Source of the DNA: a virus
DNA: 45,590 nucleotides
Reading direction: 5' to 3' (one strand)
IMG/VR virus record: IMGVR_UViG_3300046009_009581
Span: 1-45,590 of that record
The notes under the pieces are model-generated. The model was not told the origin of the DNA and did no database searches. It saw only the letters and a program-made list of their open reading frames with translations. Every line of letters starts with the position of its first letter. Within the stretch, counting starts at the first letter, position 1. The translations under genes and the position numbers were made by a program. This document shows positions 38,639 to 45,590 of the stretch, piece after piece.

Positions 38639-39849
38639 TGAATTCATTAGTTAAATCACTTATATCTCCATTCTTAAATGAAGAAGAAATATCTAATGTA
38701 GGTAAAAATGAGTATACTTCTACAATTGGAGTATTTGGTGGTGGGTTTAAACCCCCAACTAAAGGTCATTTTGAAGTTGCAAAGCAAGCTTTAAAAATGT
38801 ATCCTAATTTAGATAAATTTATAATTTATGTTGGTACAGGTGGTGATAGATCAAAATATATAACTCAAGCTCAATCATTAGCTATTTGGAATATATATAA
38901 AGATAAATTACCTAGTAATAAAATAGAAATTATTTCATCTGCTAATCCACGAATGTCTGTTTACAATTTAAGAAGAGAAAATCCATCAACTCAAATTAAA
39001 TGGTTTATAGGTTCTAGAGAAGGAAATGAGCAAGATGAAAAGGATTATCAAAACGCATTATCAACTATAGGACCTACTAGACCTAATTTAGAATTAATAA
39101 ATATAGTAACACCTGAAGAAGTTAGTGGTACTAAAGCTAGACAAGTATTAACTAATAGAGAACTATTATTTAATTATCTCCCAAATGAATTAACAGACGA
39201 AGAAAAAGAAGAAATATTTAATATACTTAATCCAATGTCTGAAGGTGAAGAAATAACATCTTGGGTTAATGAAGTAGTACCTGAACCTGAGGTAATATCT
39301 AAAAATAATTTTTTTGAACCACTTCAAGATAAACAAATAGATATAAACATATCTTCTGAACCAACTAAAGTAGATTATTATAAGGAATACTATAAAAATT
39401 TATCACCAACTGATTTTAAAGTTGGTAAAGATAAAGATAAAATAGTAATATCTAATATTAATAAAAATGGATTAGAACATAATCCTGAATTTAAAGAATT
39501 ATTAGTGTCATTGACAATGTATATGATGGATCATATTAATATTGAACCATTACCTGATTTAATATTCATTGAAGATGATGTCAAAAATGCTAAAGATTTA
39601 TTAGGAAAAACAGCATATTACAACCCAGAAAATAAATCAATTACTCTATATACTTTAAACAGACATCCAAAAGATATATTACGTTCATATGCTCATGAAA
39701 TGATTCATCATAAACAAAATCTTGAAGGTAGATTAACTAACATTCAAGGTCATAATATAAATGAGGATGATTATCTAAAGGAAATAGAATTAGAAGCATA
39801 TAAGTACGGAAATGGTGAAATGTTTAGAGGTTGGGAGAATTCATTATGA
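38638..39849 (+). CDS. Nucleotidyltransferase fused to HEXXH metallopeptidase-like domain
   Basis: 403 aa. The N-terminal part is a cytidylyltransferase/NMNAT-like domain: GVFGGGFKPPTKGHFEVAKQAL (31-52; TKGH stands for the HxGH motif), and SGTKAR at 163-168 stands for the (I)SxTxxR motif. The C-terminal part has HEMIHHKQNLEGRL with the zinc ligands H353 and H357, catalytic E354, and a likely third-ligand Glu in KEIELEAYKYGNG (382-386). A linker of about 90 residues joins the two. Function of the fusion unknown. Stop overlaps the nucleotidase gene by ATGA. Confidence 0.75.
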   Translation: MNSLVKSLISPFLNEEEISNVGKNEYTSTIGVFGGGFKPPTKGHFEVAKQALKMYPNLDKFIIYVGTGGDRSKYITQAQSLAIWNIYKDKLPSNKIEIISSANPRMSVYNLRRENPSTQIKWFIGSREGNEQDEKDYQNALSTIGPTRPNLELINIVTPEEVSGTKARQVLTNRELLFNYLPNELTDEEKEEIFNILNPMSEGEEITSWVNEVVPEPEVISKNNFFEPLQDKQIDINISSEPTKVDYYKEYYKNLSPTDFKVGKDKDKIVISNINKNGLEHNPEFKELLVSLTMYMMDHINIEPLPDLIFIEDDVKNAKDLLGKTAYYNPENKSITLYTLNRHPKDILRSYAHEMIHHKQNLEGRLTNIQGHNINEDDYLKEIELEAYKYGNGEMFRGWENSL

Positions 39850-40358
39850 TTAAATTAAAAGAGTTATTAGAAGAAGTTGAAAACAATAAGTATACTATCT
39901 ATTGTGATATGGATGGTGTGTTAGTTGATTTTGACAAAGGTTATAAAGATTTAACAGGTAAATTACCTAAAGATGCAGGTGATGGCCCTGAATTTTGGGA
40001 ACCAATACATAAAGCAGGAGCGTCATTTTGGATAAAATTAAAATGGATGCCTGATGGTCATACATTATGGAAATACATTAACAAATATAATCCTATATTA
40101 TTATCAGCCCCTTCAAAAGAAGAATCATCTAAAATAGGTAAACGAGTATGGAAAAAGAATAATTTACCTGACACTAAATTAATTTTAACACCAGCTAGGT
40201 TTAAACAAAAATACTCTGGAGAAAATAAAATACTTATTGACGATAGAGAAGACAATATCCAACAGTGGAAAGATAAAGGTGGAATAGGCATATTGCACAC
40301 ATCAGCAGCAGATACAATTAAACAACTAGAAAAACTACCAAATTGGCCTAAAAATTAG
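39846..40358 (+). CDS. 5'(3')-deoxyribonucleotidase-like HAD protein with MIKLxxLLxE leader
   Basis: 170 aa. Leader MIKLKELLEE at 1-10. HAD motif I is DMDGVLVDF at 21-29 (D21 nucleophile, D23 acid/base), motif II has LLSAPS at 85-90, and motif III IDDREDN at 131-137. This set is typical of the small phage and bacterial 5'(3')-nucleotidases that remove phosphate from dNMPs. It could adjust nucleotide pools. The ATG at 39846 overlaps the previous stop, so the longer frame from 39831 is not used. Confidence 0.8.
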   Translation: MIKLKELLEEVENNKYTIYCDMDGVLVDFDKGYKDLTGKLPKDAGDGPEFWEPIHKAGASFWIKLKWMPDGHTLWKYINKYNPILLSAPSKEESSKIGKRVWKKNNLPDTKLILTPARFKQKYSGENKILIDDREDNIQQWKDKGGIGILHTSAADTIKQLEKLPNWPKN

Positions 40359-40362
40359 AACT

Positions 40363-40824
40363 ATGAGTAAATACAGTTTAATAAAATTAATGGAAAATGA
40401 AGGTGAAGACGGAGCTACATTTTCAATTAATAAGCAAACAAACGATTTGTTATTAACACCAATTGATTCAACTGTTGATAAAGTAAAAGAAGCAATTAAG
40501 AATCCTAAAAATTATGAAAAATTATTTGCTAAAATTTCTAAAGCAGATCTAGAAAAATACTTTGGCCCACAAAACCCAGCTAAAAAAAGATCTTTAGAAG
40601 CAAAAAGAGGAAAGAAATTTCCACTTAGAACACGTGATGAAATGATAAAATTTAAAGAAGATCTTAAAAATCCTAATAAGTTTAACTTTGAAGTTGAAGG
40701 TAATTCTTTAAGATTTCCACAATCTAAAAATACACTTACTTTAGTTCAAATAGAGAATGATCTAAAAGTAATTTTAGATAGTGCTAAAATAAAATATAAT
40801 ATAGAAAAAGTTCCATCAAAGTAA
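40363..40824 (+). CDS. Basic hypothetical protein, 153 aa
   Basis: The opening MSKYSLIKLMENEGEDG may be a longer variant of the leader shared by neighbours (IKL..., then LME). The rest is Lys-rich and helical with KKRSLEAKRGKKFPLRTRDEMIKFKEDL, suggesting nucleic-acid contact. No known family. Lies 4 nt after the nucleotidase. Confidence 0.6.
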   Translation: MSKYSLIKLMENEGEDGATFSINKQTNDLLLTPIDSTVDKVKEAIKNPKNYEKLFAKISKADLEKYFGPQNPAKKRSLEAKRGKKFPLRTRDEMIKFKEDLKNPNKFNFEVEGNSLRFPQSKNTLTLVQIENDLKVILDSAKIKYNIEKVPSK

Positions 40825-40828
40825 TATT

Positions 40829-41398
40829 ATGGCTGAAAATGTTTTGAAAAAAGAATTTAAGGAGAAAGACGTACAACGTCTTCGTAACCTTATGACAGGT
40901 AAATATGGTGAAAAGGCTACTATAGGTACTGGTTATACTAAACAACAAGAATTCCATGAGGAAGGTGATATATGGGAAGAAGATGGACGTACTTGGACTA
41001 TTAAAAATGGTGTTAAGCAAAATATTACTAAATTAGACGCCGCCAAAAAGGAAATTAATTTACCATTATTTTGCCCATGTTGTTCCAATGTAATGAAACC
41101 TCATTTAGATAAACGTTTTTATTTACAATATAAAAGATGTTTCAATTGTCAAGTAGACTTTGAATGTGACCTTAAAAAGAAAGGATTATGGGAAGATTAT
41201 GAAAAATTTATCACTAACTCAGACATTGATGGTATGATCTATGAATTCAATATTTGGATTGATGAAGAAATTAATACTAAAAATGAGTCATATATGACTG
41301 AAGCTGGTGAAATGGAACGTTGGGTTGGAAATGCTAAACAAAAACTTCTTGAAAGTAAAGAAGAAACTATCAAATATCTTGAAAGCTTGAAGAAATAG
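40829..41398 (+). CDS. Zinc-ribbon phage protein, 189 aa
   Basis: Two Cys pairs, CPCC (about 73-76) and CFNC (93-96), form a zinc ribbon. The block EGDIWEEDGRTWTIKNGVKQNITKLDAAK just before it is a strong signature of a family in T4-like phages (GDIWEEDGRTWTIKNGIKQNVTKLD). Function unknown; the C-terminal helix is acidic. Starts 4 nt after the previous gene. Confidence 0.75.
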   Translation: MAENVLKKEFKEKDVQRLRNLMTGKYGEKATIGTGYTKQQEFHEEGDIWEEDGRTWTIKNGVKQNITKLDAAKKEINLPLFCPCCSNVMKPHLDKRFYLQYKRCFNCQVDFECDLKKKGLWEDYEKFITNSDIDGMIYEFNIWIDEEINTKNESYMTEAGEMERWVGNAKQKLLESKEETIKYLESLKK

Positions 41399-41402
41399 TA
41401 AA

Positions 41403-41410
41403 TATTTATA
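41403..41410 (+). promoter_or_regulatory. Putative late box
   Basis: TATTTATA in AAATATTTATAATAAAATT, 12 nt before ATG 41423. The 18-nt context matches 24900 almost base for base. Confidence 0.6.
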
Positions 41411-41422
41411 ATAAAATTTACT

Positions 41423-41785
41423 ATGGATTTTGTTAAATTAATTTCTTATTTATTTCACTCTCGTACCCAAGCTCACATCTTCCACCTCCAAACTCAGTCA
41501 TTTGCTGAGCATATGGCTTTAAATGTTTACTATGATGGTATAGTACCATTAATTGATGGTATTGTAGAAGCTTATCAAGGTAAATACGGTATTGTAAAAG
41601 GCTACTCTAACTTCAGTTTAATGGAATATAATAATGTTCAACAGGTAATCGCTTACTTAGATACATTATGTAAGGCAGTCCATACTGTATATGGTACAAT
41701 TGAAGATACTAATATTCAAAATTTATTAGATGGTATCACAGATTTAATTAAATCAACCATTTATAAACTTCAAAATTTACGATAA
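41423..41785 (+). CDS. DUF5856-like helical phage protein
   Basis: 120 aa, all-helical. SRTQAHIFHLQTQSFAEHMALNVYYDGIVPLIDGIVEAYQGKYGIVKGY is the characteristic block of a four-helix phage family (often DUF5856), with a ferritin/Dps-like look: H17/H20, E28/H29, Y36, D44, E48 could bind a metal. Function not known. Preceded by a late box, coupled to the next gene by TAATG. Confidence 0.7.
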   Translation: MDFVKLISYLFHSRTQAHIFHLQTQSFAEHMALNVYYDGIVPLIDGIVEAYQGKYGIVKGYSNFSLMEYNNVQQVIAYLDTLCKAVHTVYGTIEDTNIQNLLDGITDLIKSTIYKLQNLR

Positions 41786-42390
41786 TGAAACAAATACATG
41801 AGGCTAAACTTCACCCTGAAGAAAAAGGTTGGTTCCATAAATATCTAGATCAATGGAATAAAGAAAGTGATGATCAGAAAAAAGTCAATAAGGTAGTAGC
41901 TGCTAGAAAAAAATTAGATAGTGTAAGATCTGAAATCACAGATGATGAATATAAAAAAGCTAAAGAATATATTGATTCTAAAGCTAAAGAGTGGGGAATT
42001 GAAGAAAATAATATTTATAGTAAAAATACAATGAACGAATTAAAATCTATCATAAATAAACTTGTCAAAGAAGAATTAGCTCTTTTTGAAAAGAAAAAGA
42101 AAACAGAAGAACCAACTGATGAGTCAGAGTTAGATCTAGACACACCACAAGAAGATGAATCAGTTGACATTGAAACCCCAGCTGAAGAACCAGCTTTAGA
42201 TACTGAACCAAGTATGGATATGTCTGGTGGAAATGATACAGAAAAAACTATAGGTAAAGGTTTACAAATGGCTTTAGACGCTGCTAAACAATTACCAGAT
42301 GGTGAAACTAAAGATAAATTAATTCGTCAAATTGGAAACACTGCTTTGTTCTTCCTTAAGACACAAATCCCAACAGGAGGACAAGCTTAA
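41785..42390 (+). CDS. Acidic hypothetical protein, 201 aa
   Basis: N-terminal helical domain (HPEEKGWFHKYLDQWNKESDDQKKVNKVVAARKKL...), then TMNELKSIINKLVKEELALFEKKKK near residue 84, a low-complexity D/E/P-rich stretch (about 110-150), and a final helix (KGLQMALDAAKQLPDGETKDKLIRQIGNTALFFL). The internal MNELKxxIxKxL segment is like the one in the protein at 42648. A head-associated or scaffold-like role is possible but unproven. Confidence 0.6.
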   Translation: MKQIHEAKLHPEEKGWFHKYLDQWNKESDDQKKVNKVVAARKKLDSVRSEITDDEYKKAKEYIDSKAKEWGIEENNIYSKNTMNELKSIINKLVKEELALFEKKKKTEEPTDESELDLDTPQEDESVDIETPAEEPALDTEPSMDMSGGNDTEKTIGKGLQMALDAAKQLPDGETKDKLIRQIGNTALFFLKTQIPTGGQA

Positions 42391-42416
42391 TATAAATCAA
42401 TAAATAAATTAAATCT

Positions 42417-42590
42417 ATGAACAGTCAAGAGTTATTAGAAAAGTTGCAAGGTTTGTTTGAAAATTTAGTAGTAGAACACGCTAAACCTTCAAAAGCAGCA
42501 CATGGTAGAGCTCGTAAGGTAGCTGGTGAAATTAAAAAATTAGCCACTGAGTACCGTAAAGCTTCCATTACTGAAGATAAGGTAAAGTAA
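42417..42590 (+). CDS. Histone H1-like (Hc1-type) DNA-binding protein
   Basis: 57 aa. The segment KPSKAAHGRARKVAGEIKKLATEYRKAS fits the Hc1 core (GNKAAGTRARKxxxELKKLAQEIRKE) found in chlamydiae and Bacteroidetes. Conserved A-A-G-R-A-R-K spacing and a basic second helix support DNA binding. It lacks the long Lys-rich C-tail of Hc1. It could compact phage or host DNA. Own leader after the acidic protein, and a terminator follows at 42611. Confidence 0.7.
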   Translation: MNSQELLEKLQGLFENLVVEHAKPSKAAHGRARKVAGEIKKLATEYRKASITEDKVK

Positions 42591-42609
42591 TATAACCTTA
42601 ATTAGTTAT

Positions 42610-42636
42610 AGGGGAGCTTAGCTCCCCTTAACTTTA
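42610..42636 (+). terminator. Intrinsic terminator
   Basis: GGGGAGC (42611-42617), TTA loop, GCTCCCC (42621-42627), flanked by an A-T pair and followed by TTAACTTTAATTT. Confidence 0.75.
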
Positions 42637-42647
42637 ATTTAGAACAT

Positions 42648-43337
42648 ATGCCATACGAAAGAAAAGGAAAATGTGTTTATAATAAAGAAACAGGTAAGAA
42701 GAAAGGATGTTCTTCATCTGTTGCTAAAGCAAAGGCTTACTTGAAAGCCCTTTATGCTTCTGAACCAGAAGCTGTTAATGAAGGACTATCACAAGCTGTT
42801 AAAGACAGAACCCAAGACATTTACTCAGCTATGAAAGCTGATAAAAAGGCTGCTAGAAAAGCAGCTCGAAACTATAAAAAAGGCGCTCAAGATGTATTAT
42901 ATGGTAGAGCAGTAAATATAGCTAAATCACAAGTTAAAACTATGAATGAAGAAAGATTAAAAGAACTCATTAAAAAATCATTATCTAAACCAATGGGTGA
43001 GACATTTTCTAAAGAGTATGATGATAATCCAGCTTTAAAAGGTGGACAAAAGAAACTACCTGATGAACTTCAAAAATCAATTATTAAGAAAAAATCAATG
43101 AATGAAGAAGTTGATTATGAAGGTGAAATGGCTAAATCTGAATTATATCGTTTGATTAAAAACGCTAAATTAATAATGTCAATGCTTGATGATGATACTC
43201 AATTAGAAGGTTGGGTACAAAGTAAAATCACTAAAGCCGCTGACTACCTAAACTCAGTATCACAATACTTAGAATTCCAATCAGTTAATAATTCAAATCC
43301 ATTGGATGAAAAAACTGAGTATACAATAGAGAAATAA
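42648..43337 (+). CDS. Conserved T4-like virion-associated protein, 229 aa
   Basis: Two known blocks: the opening MPYERKGKCVYNKETGKKKGCSSSVAKAKAYLKALYA, and near the end MAKSELYRLIKNAKLIMSMLDDDTQLEGWVQSKITKAADYLNSVSQYLE, a block common in cyanophage and other T4-like virion proteins (DDxQLExWVQxKITKAADY). Between them is TMNEERLKELIKKSLSKPMGETFSKEYDDNPALKGGQKK. Exact function unknown. Confidence 0.72.
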   Translation: MPYERKGKCVYNKETGKKKGCSSSVAKAKAYLKALYASEPEAVNEGLSQAVKDRTQDIYSAMKADKKAARKAARNYKKGAQDVLYGRAVNIAKSQVKTMNEERLKELIKKSLSKPMGETFSKEYDDNPALKGGQKKLPDELQKSIIKKKSMNEEVDYEGEMAKSELYRLIKNAKLIMSMLDDDTQLEGWVQSKITKAADYLNSVSQYLEFQSVNNSNPLDEKTEYTIEK

Positions 43338-43879
43338 TGGCTAGTAAAAAGGAAACAGAAGATAAAATTAGAACTATACTCAGACGAGTATATAATACTA
43401 AAATTAAAGATAACACATTAGGTGTAACACCTGATGAAGTTAACTTTGATAAGGAGACATTCCCAATTCTGTCTAAATTTGAAAACCTAAGACAAATTTT
43501 AATCAATCTTCTAACCAAACAATATGAAGATTTTATATCAGATATATGGTGGGTAGCTCCACGTCCAACTACTTTTAAAATTATATTAGCTAATGATCAA
43601 CATTTTTATTTAATATATGGTGAAAGATCATGGGTAGCTAAAGTTGAAGGTAAAAAATACTATTTAACAAATATTAGTGAAGAAGAGAGAGCAGCTGAAT
43701 CTATATCACGTATATTAATGTATGGTACTGGAGGTGGAGAAAAAGAAGAAGTAAGTGGAGAAGTACCAACAGGAGGTGAAACACCATCTGATGAAACAAC
43801 CCCAGAAACACCAGCGGAAACACCAACAGAAGAAACACCACCAGCTGAAGAAACACCAGCTGAAACTGTACCAGCATAA
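43337..43879 (+). CDS. Hypothetical protein with P/E/T-rich tail, 180 aa
   Basis: N-terminal 125 residues form a globular alpha/beta domain (KFENLRQILINLLTKQYEDFISDIWWVAPRPTTFKIILANDQHFYLIYGERSWVAKVEGKKYYL). The last 45 residues are a low-complexity series of TPxETP units. Opposite-strand frames over this tail are an artefact of the repeat. Coupled to both neighbours by TAATG. Confidence 0.65.
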   Translation: MASKKETEDKIRTILRRVYNTKIKDNTLGVTPDEVNFDKETFPILSKFENLRQILINLLTKQYEDFISDIWWVAPRPTTFKIILANDQHFYLIYGERSWVAKVEGKKYYLTNISEEERAAESISRILMYGTGGGEKEEVSGEVPTGGETPSDETTPETPAETPTEETPPAEETPAETVPA

Positions 43880-44205
43880 TGAAAACAATAAACAAGTTCT
43901 TAACCCACCCAGCTTTACCTTGGATATTAGTAATATTATTAATATCATTATTAGTGATAAAAAGCTTTAAACCAAATCCAAGACCAATAGAACCACCAAA
44001 AGACAATCGCTTAGATAGTTTACAGCAAGTTGTAAATAATTTAAATCTATCATATATTAAATTAAAACAAGATTATGATAGTGCTCAAGCTAATGTAAAA
44101 ACTGAAATTAAATATATAAAAATCCAAAATGCTAAAGACGTCTCTAACATTCATTCTTTCACTACTAATCAGTGTGACAGTATGTGGTCAACTCTTAACC
44201 CCTAA
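43879..44205 (+). CDS. i-spanin-like membrane protein
   Basis: 108 aa. N-terminal transmembrane helix (ALPWILVILLISLLVIKSF, about 12-30), a proline-rich hinge (KPNPRPIEPPKDN), then a periplasmic coiled coil (RLDSLQQVVNNLNLSYIKLKQDYDSAQANVKTEIKYIK). This is the layout of an Rz-type inner-membrane spanin. It overlaps the next gene by 77 bp in another frame, which is also typical of spanin pairs. Assignment rests on topology. Confidence 0.6.
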   Translation: MKTINKFLTHPALPWILVILLISLLVIKSFKPNPRPIEPPKDNRLDSLQQVVNNLNLSYIKLKQDYDSAQANVKTEIKYIKIQNAKDVSNIHSFTTNQCDSMWSTLNP

Positions 44206-44581
44206 ACGTATTGTTTTCCTTGGGGACACAGGTATATTTTTTACTAAAAAACAAGAAATTGAATTATTAGTAAAATTTAAACAATTTGAAGGTTGTAAGC
44301 TTGAAAAAGCAAAATGGGAAAAATATGCTATAGATGCTGATTTGCAAATAGACAGAGAAAGAGAAGCATATGATCATTTAGATAAAGAATATGATAATTT
44401 AATGTTAGTATCTAAAGATTTTGAGAAAAAATATAATGATGAGTACACAGCTCATGAAAATACTAAAATTAAGCTAACTGAAATGACTGATAAAAGGGAT
44501 AAATGGATTAAAGCTACATTTATTACAGGTGGAGTTTCATTAATAATTATATCACCTTTAGTCTATTTATTAGCCCGTTAG
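44129..44581 (+). CDS. u-spanin-like protein with signal peptide and C-terminal TM
   Basis: 150 aa. Signal peptide MLKTSLTFILSLLISVTVCGQ, with a Cys at 19 that may be lipidated (VTVC is a poor lipobox) or lie at the -2 side of a signal peptidase I site before Gln. A long charged coiled coil follows (about 35-120), then a C-terminal transmembrane helix (WIKATFITGGVSLIIISPLVYLLA, about 126-149). Outer-membrane anchor plus inner-membrane C-terminal helix is the unimolecular spanin layout of T1 gp11. Its first 77 nt are shared out of frame with 43879-44205. Confidence 0.55.
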   Translation: MLKTSLTFILSLLISVTVCGQLLTPKRIVFLGDTGIFFTKKQEIELLVKFKQFEGCKLEKAKWEKYAIDADLQIDREREAYDHLDKEYDNLMLVSKDFEKKYNDEYTAHENTKIKLTEMTDKRDKWIKATFITGGVSLIIISPLVYLLAR

Positions 44582-44582
44582 A

Positions 44583-44590
44583 TATTTATC
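44583..44590 (+). promoter_or_regulatory. Putative late box
   Basis: TATTTATC (one base off the consensus), 3 nt before ATG 44594. Confidence 0.35.
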
Positions 44591-44593
44591 GAT

Positions 44594-45565
44594 ATGGATA
44601 TATTCGATAAATTTTTACATAGTGTTTCTTATAAATTTCCTAAGGGTTACCCAGACATGGATAACCCTAAAGATGTTTCACTACTTGAGTCTTTAATAAG
44701 TGAAATATTAAACAAAGATACAGAATTAACTGAAACTATTGTTTTAACTGAAGCTAATGGATCATTTGATGAAAGAATAAAATCAGCTTTAGGTGTTAAT
44801 GAGATTCCAAAATGTAAAACTCCATTAAGTGTAGGTAGTCCTTTTAATTTACAAGGAGAAGATGAAAAAATATGGGCTCAACTATACCCAATTAAACCTT
44901 TAAAAGCTGATGGGACTCCAACAGCTGGGTCAGGTAATGGAGAAATAGCTACATATTGGGCTTATCAACATAATGTAAAACCAATAGATACTGTTGATGG
45001 TAGAGGAGGAGAAAATCCTGACTTAATTATTGGAGGAATAGGTGTTGAAGTTAAAGCATATGACACTAAAACTATTACTTTAGGTAAATTTGGTACTGAC
45101 AAAGAAACAATTTATTTATTGAACAAAGTATTTGGTACCTTATCATTATTTAGTGAAGAATCAATCCCAGCTAATACTGGTAATTTTAAATCTCAAGATT
45201 TATTAAGTGGTTTTAAAATTATATCTCAGATATTCTCTAGTGATGAATTAAAAAAATTACCTATAACTAAACCTTTTTTTGATAAAATAAATACTTTATA
45301 TAAAGTACTAGGTTTAGAGACTAATGCTACCCCAGAGCAAGCTACTTCCGCTTTACTACGTAAACTTTTATGGACTAAATTAGTTAAAAAACCTAATATG
45401 AACCAAGAAGTAGGATATATTTTAAATGTTAATGCTGCTGGGAAAGGAGACTACACACAGATAACTAAACAAATAATTGACAACATCTCAGATGAAAGCC
45501 TATTAAGTGGAGTTACAGTTAAATCTTCTGAGATATCAATGAATTTTAATCAATTGTTCAAATAA
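44594..45565 (+). CDS. PD-(D/E)XK nuclease-like protein, 323 aa
   Basis: An E-x(25)-D-x(8)-ExK set is visible: E117 in GSGNGEIATYWA, D143 in GENPDLIIGG, and E152/K154 in VEVKAY. This matches the PD-(D/E)XK fold of endonucleases. The N-terminal 55 residues are helical and contain LLESLISEILNKD, recalling leader-like helices of head proteins. Similar proteins in T4-like phages often lie near virion genes. The last codons overlap the next start (TAATG). Confidence 0.6.
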   Translation: MDIFDKFLHSVSYKFPKGYPDMDNPKDVSLLESLISEILNKDTELTETIVLTEANGSFDERIKSALGVNEIPKCKTPLSVGSPFNLQGEDEKIWAQLYPIKPLKADGTPTAGSGNGEIATYWAYQHNVKPIDTVDGRGGENPDLIIGGIGVEVKAYDTKTITLGKFGTDKETIYLLNKVFGTLSLFSEESIPANTGNFKSQDLLSGFKIISQIFSSDELKKLPITKPFFDKINTLYKVLGLETNATPEQATSALLRKLLWTKLVKKPNMNQEVGYILNVNAAGKGDYTQITKQIIDNISDESLLSGVTVKSSEISMNFNQLFK

Positions 45566-45590
45566 TGAAACAGATTATAGACACCGTTTC
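45565..45590 (+). CDS. Partial gene cut by the window end
   Basis: ATG 45565 overlaps the previous stop (TAATG); only MKQIIDTV is readable. The start resembles MKQIHEA at 41785. Identity cannot be told. Confidence 0.45.

Noticed and set aside
43701-44006. Minus-strand frames opposite the P/E/T-rich tail
   Set aside because: Low-complexity Leu/Phe/Trp-rich translation caused by the TPxETP repeat read in reverse.
1-45590. Insertion sequences, integrase or lysogeny module
   Set aside because: No transposase, integrase or attachment site is visible; the tRNA genes are intact phage genes and not split by an att core.

Overview
The window is part of the genome of a large, AT-rich, tailed phage with a T4-like contractile-tail module. 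The likely host is a member of the Bacteroidota (Bacteroidetes). Two things point there. First, a gp25-like and a gp6-like baseplate wedge protein sit side by side, with a gp55-like late sigma factor and a gp61/DnaG-like primase in the same window. Second, about 25 copies of a promoter read TTTGGC, a 17-nt gap, then TTATATTTA/TTATATTCA, which fits the Bacteroidetes -33/-7 consensus (TTTG / TAnnTTTG). No capsid, portal, terminase, polymerase or integrase gene is visible, so this is an internal piece of a longer genome.

Positions 1-13,000 hold short plus-strand genes, most of 36-180 codons, many with their own promoter and some with a GC-rich hairpin terminator. Recognisable products are a RadA/Sms-like RecA-fold ATPase with an N-terminal AT-hook, two other AT-hook proteins, a small HTH protein, several 1-2 helix membrane proteins, an exported SGNH-type esterase, and two proteins at 11.0-12.7 kb that start with a shared MIKLxxLLxE leader. 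Three gene-free stretches (4.28-4.55, 8.63-8.90 and 9.49-9.66 kb) are less AT-rich and look structured. The first follows a tRNA-Leu(UAA) and the third precedes a tRNA-like element.

Positions 13,000-17,300 are a transition zone: a DUF932-type protein, a holin candidate, two CAU-anticodon tRNAs around a second odd tRNA-like RNA, an HD hydrolase, and the gp55-like sigma factor. From about 10.9 kb a second motif, ATATTTATA, appears 3-20 nt before start codons. It is the reverse complement of the T4 late box TATAAATA and is a candidate late promoter.

Positions 17,300-35,600 are the baseplate/tail module: a hub/spike candidate, an OmpA-domain protein, gp25, gp6, a DNRLRE-like protein, a 1333-aa wedge/appendage protein and five further virion proteins. 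One minus-strand lipoprotein gene with its own promoter interrupts it at 20.5-20.8 kb and looks like a moron.

Positions 35,600-45,590 carry a GIY-YIG nuclease, primase and RecB-like nuclease, then enzymes that again carry the MIKLxxLLxE leader (a zeta-toxin-like kinase and a 5'(3')-deoxyribonucleotidase) around a nucleotidyltransferase-metallopeptidase fusion. After these come conserved phage proteins, a histone H1-like protein, an overlapping spanin-type gene pair and a PD-(D/E)XK-like protein.

The most interesting reading is that the shared leader, which ends in the LxE motif cut by T4-type prohead proteases, is a capsid-targeting tag. It would mark a set of enzymes for packaging in the head and delivery with the DNA. 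This is inference. Other points of note are the rigid promoter array, the putative late box, the tRNA-like RNAs, and a non-coding RNA candidate whose tandem repeats complement the anticodon loops of the phage's own CAU tRNAs.
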